Source of the DNA: Bemisia tabaci
Taxonomy: Eukaryota; Arthropoda; Insecta; Hemiptera; Aleyrodidae
Direction of reading: 5' to 3'
Assembly: GCF_918797505.1 (NCBI RefSeq)
Contig: NC_092796.1
Span: 59,302,851-59,366,850 of the forward strand
Length of the DNA stretch: 64,000 nucleotides
The position numbers and the translations under genes were made by a program. Below, piece after piece: positions 63,784 through 64,000 of this stretch (the stretch's first letter is position 1; each line of letters opens with the position of its first letter). The notes beneath the pieces are model-generated. The model made no database searches. It saw nothing but the letters and a program-made list of their open reading frames with translations, and was not told the DNA's origin.

Positions 63784-64000
63784 TGGACTACATTTTGCAA
63801 TAAGAAAATATAAATGTCTTCAACAATCAGCCCGTTGGCAACTTACGATGGCCTCATGCAGCTTGATGAAACACAGTTTAAAATCGGATTTTACATTTTG
63901 CAATCAGGAACAACGATTTCTGGCTCATACTTAAAAAACACCTATCTACATTGGGATATTGATGGTACATGAAGCTTTATCTGTGATTAGCTGGAAATTG
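63784..64000. mobile_element. Family D pieces at the window edge
   Basis: TGGACTACATTTTGCAATAA at 63784 breaks off into a family I word (TTCAACAATCAGCCCG, 63818-63834). A second family D left arm (TTTTACATTTTGCAATCAGG, TTTCTGGCTCATACTT) begins near 63889 and runs to the end of the window. Confidence 0.6.

Overview
The window looks like non-coding, repeat-saturated nuclear DNA of an animal, most likely an insect. It has moderate GC with AT-rich stretches, long poly-A/T and poly-C/G runs, tRNA-derived SINE pieces and dozens of short terminal-inverted-repeat (TIR) elements, and it lacks bacterial gene organisation. Some repeats resemble what I remember from hemipteran (whitefly-type) genomes, but I could not check that. 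I found no open reading frame I would defend as a gene. The longest ones fall inside minisatellites, GC-rich tracts or transposon arms and show no recognisable domain. Exons of a real gene could still be hidden, most plausibly near the CpG-rich blocks at 41.1-41.6 kb and 46.6-47.3 kb.

Layout. 0-7 kb: a SINE, a diverged tandem array, and a three-level nest of elements at 4.8-5.7 kb with a perfect 8-bp target duplication. 7-15 kb: a hAT-type miniature element, a 1.1 kb CACTG-ended element carrying an old tRNA-like piece, and a palindromic element split by another. 15.5-17.1 kb: two minus-strand sequences that fold like hepatitis-delta-type self-cleaving ribozymes, a short tandem array between them and a 12-bp minisatellite beside them. 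18-24.5 kb: palindromic elements, including a 2.4 kb AT-rich foldback structure with about nine subterminal motifs. 26-29 kb: nested foldback and hAT-type elements with a recent 405-bp duplication. 31-38 kb: tandem and composite clusters of hAT-type miniature elements. 40-48 kb: more nested elements and the two CpG-rich blocks. 48-64 kb: mostly unremarkable DNA with scattered miniature elements and three local duplications.

Two families dominate. Family B (about 165 bp, CAGTGGCG ends, 8-bp duplications, hAT-like) has 12 copies. Family A (about 227 bp, CACTGG/CCAGTG ends, 2-bp duplications) has 10 copies. Many insertions lie inside other repeats, so the pre-insertion sequence can be read off and their order partly reconstructed.

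The most notable signal is the ribozyme pair at 15532-15603 and 16730-16797 (minus strand). Their helices P1, P2 and P4 differ in sequence but keep pairing through compensating changes, while the loop and catalytic-core bases are the same. In other animals such ribozymes sit at the 5' ends of non-LTR retrotransposons, so a non-coding retroelement is the likely carrier.
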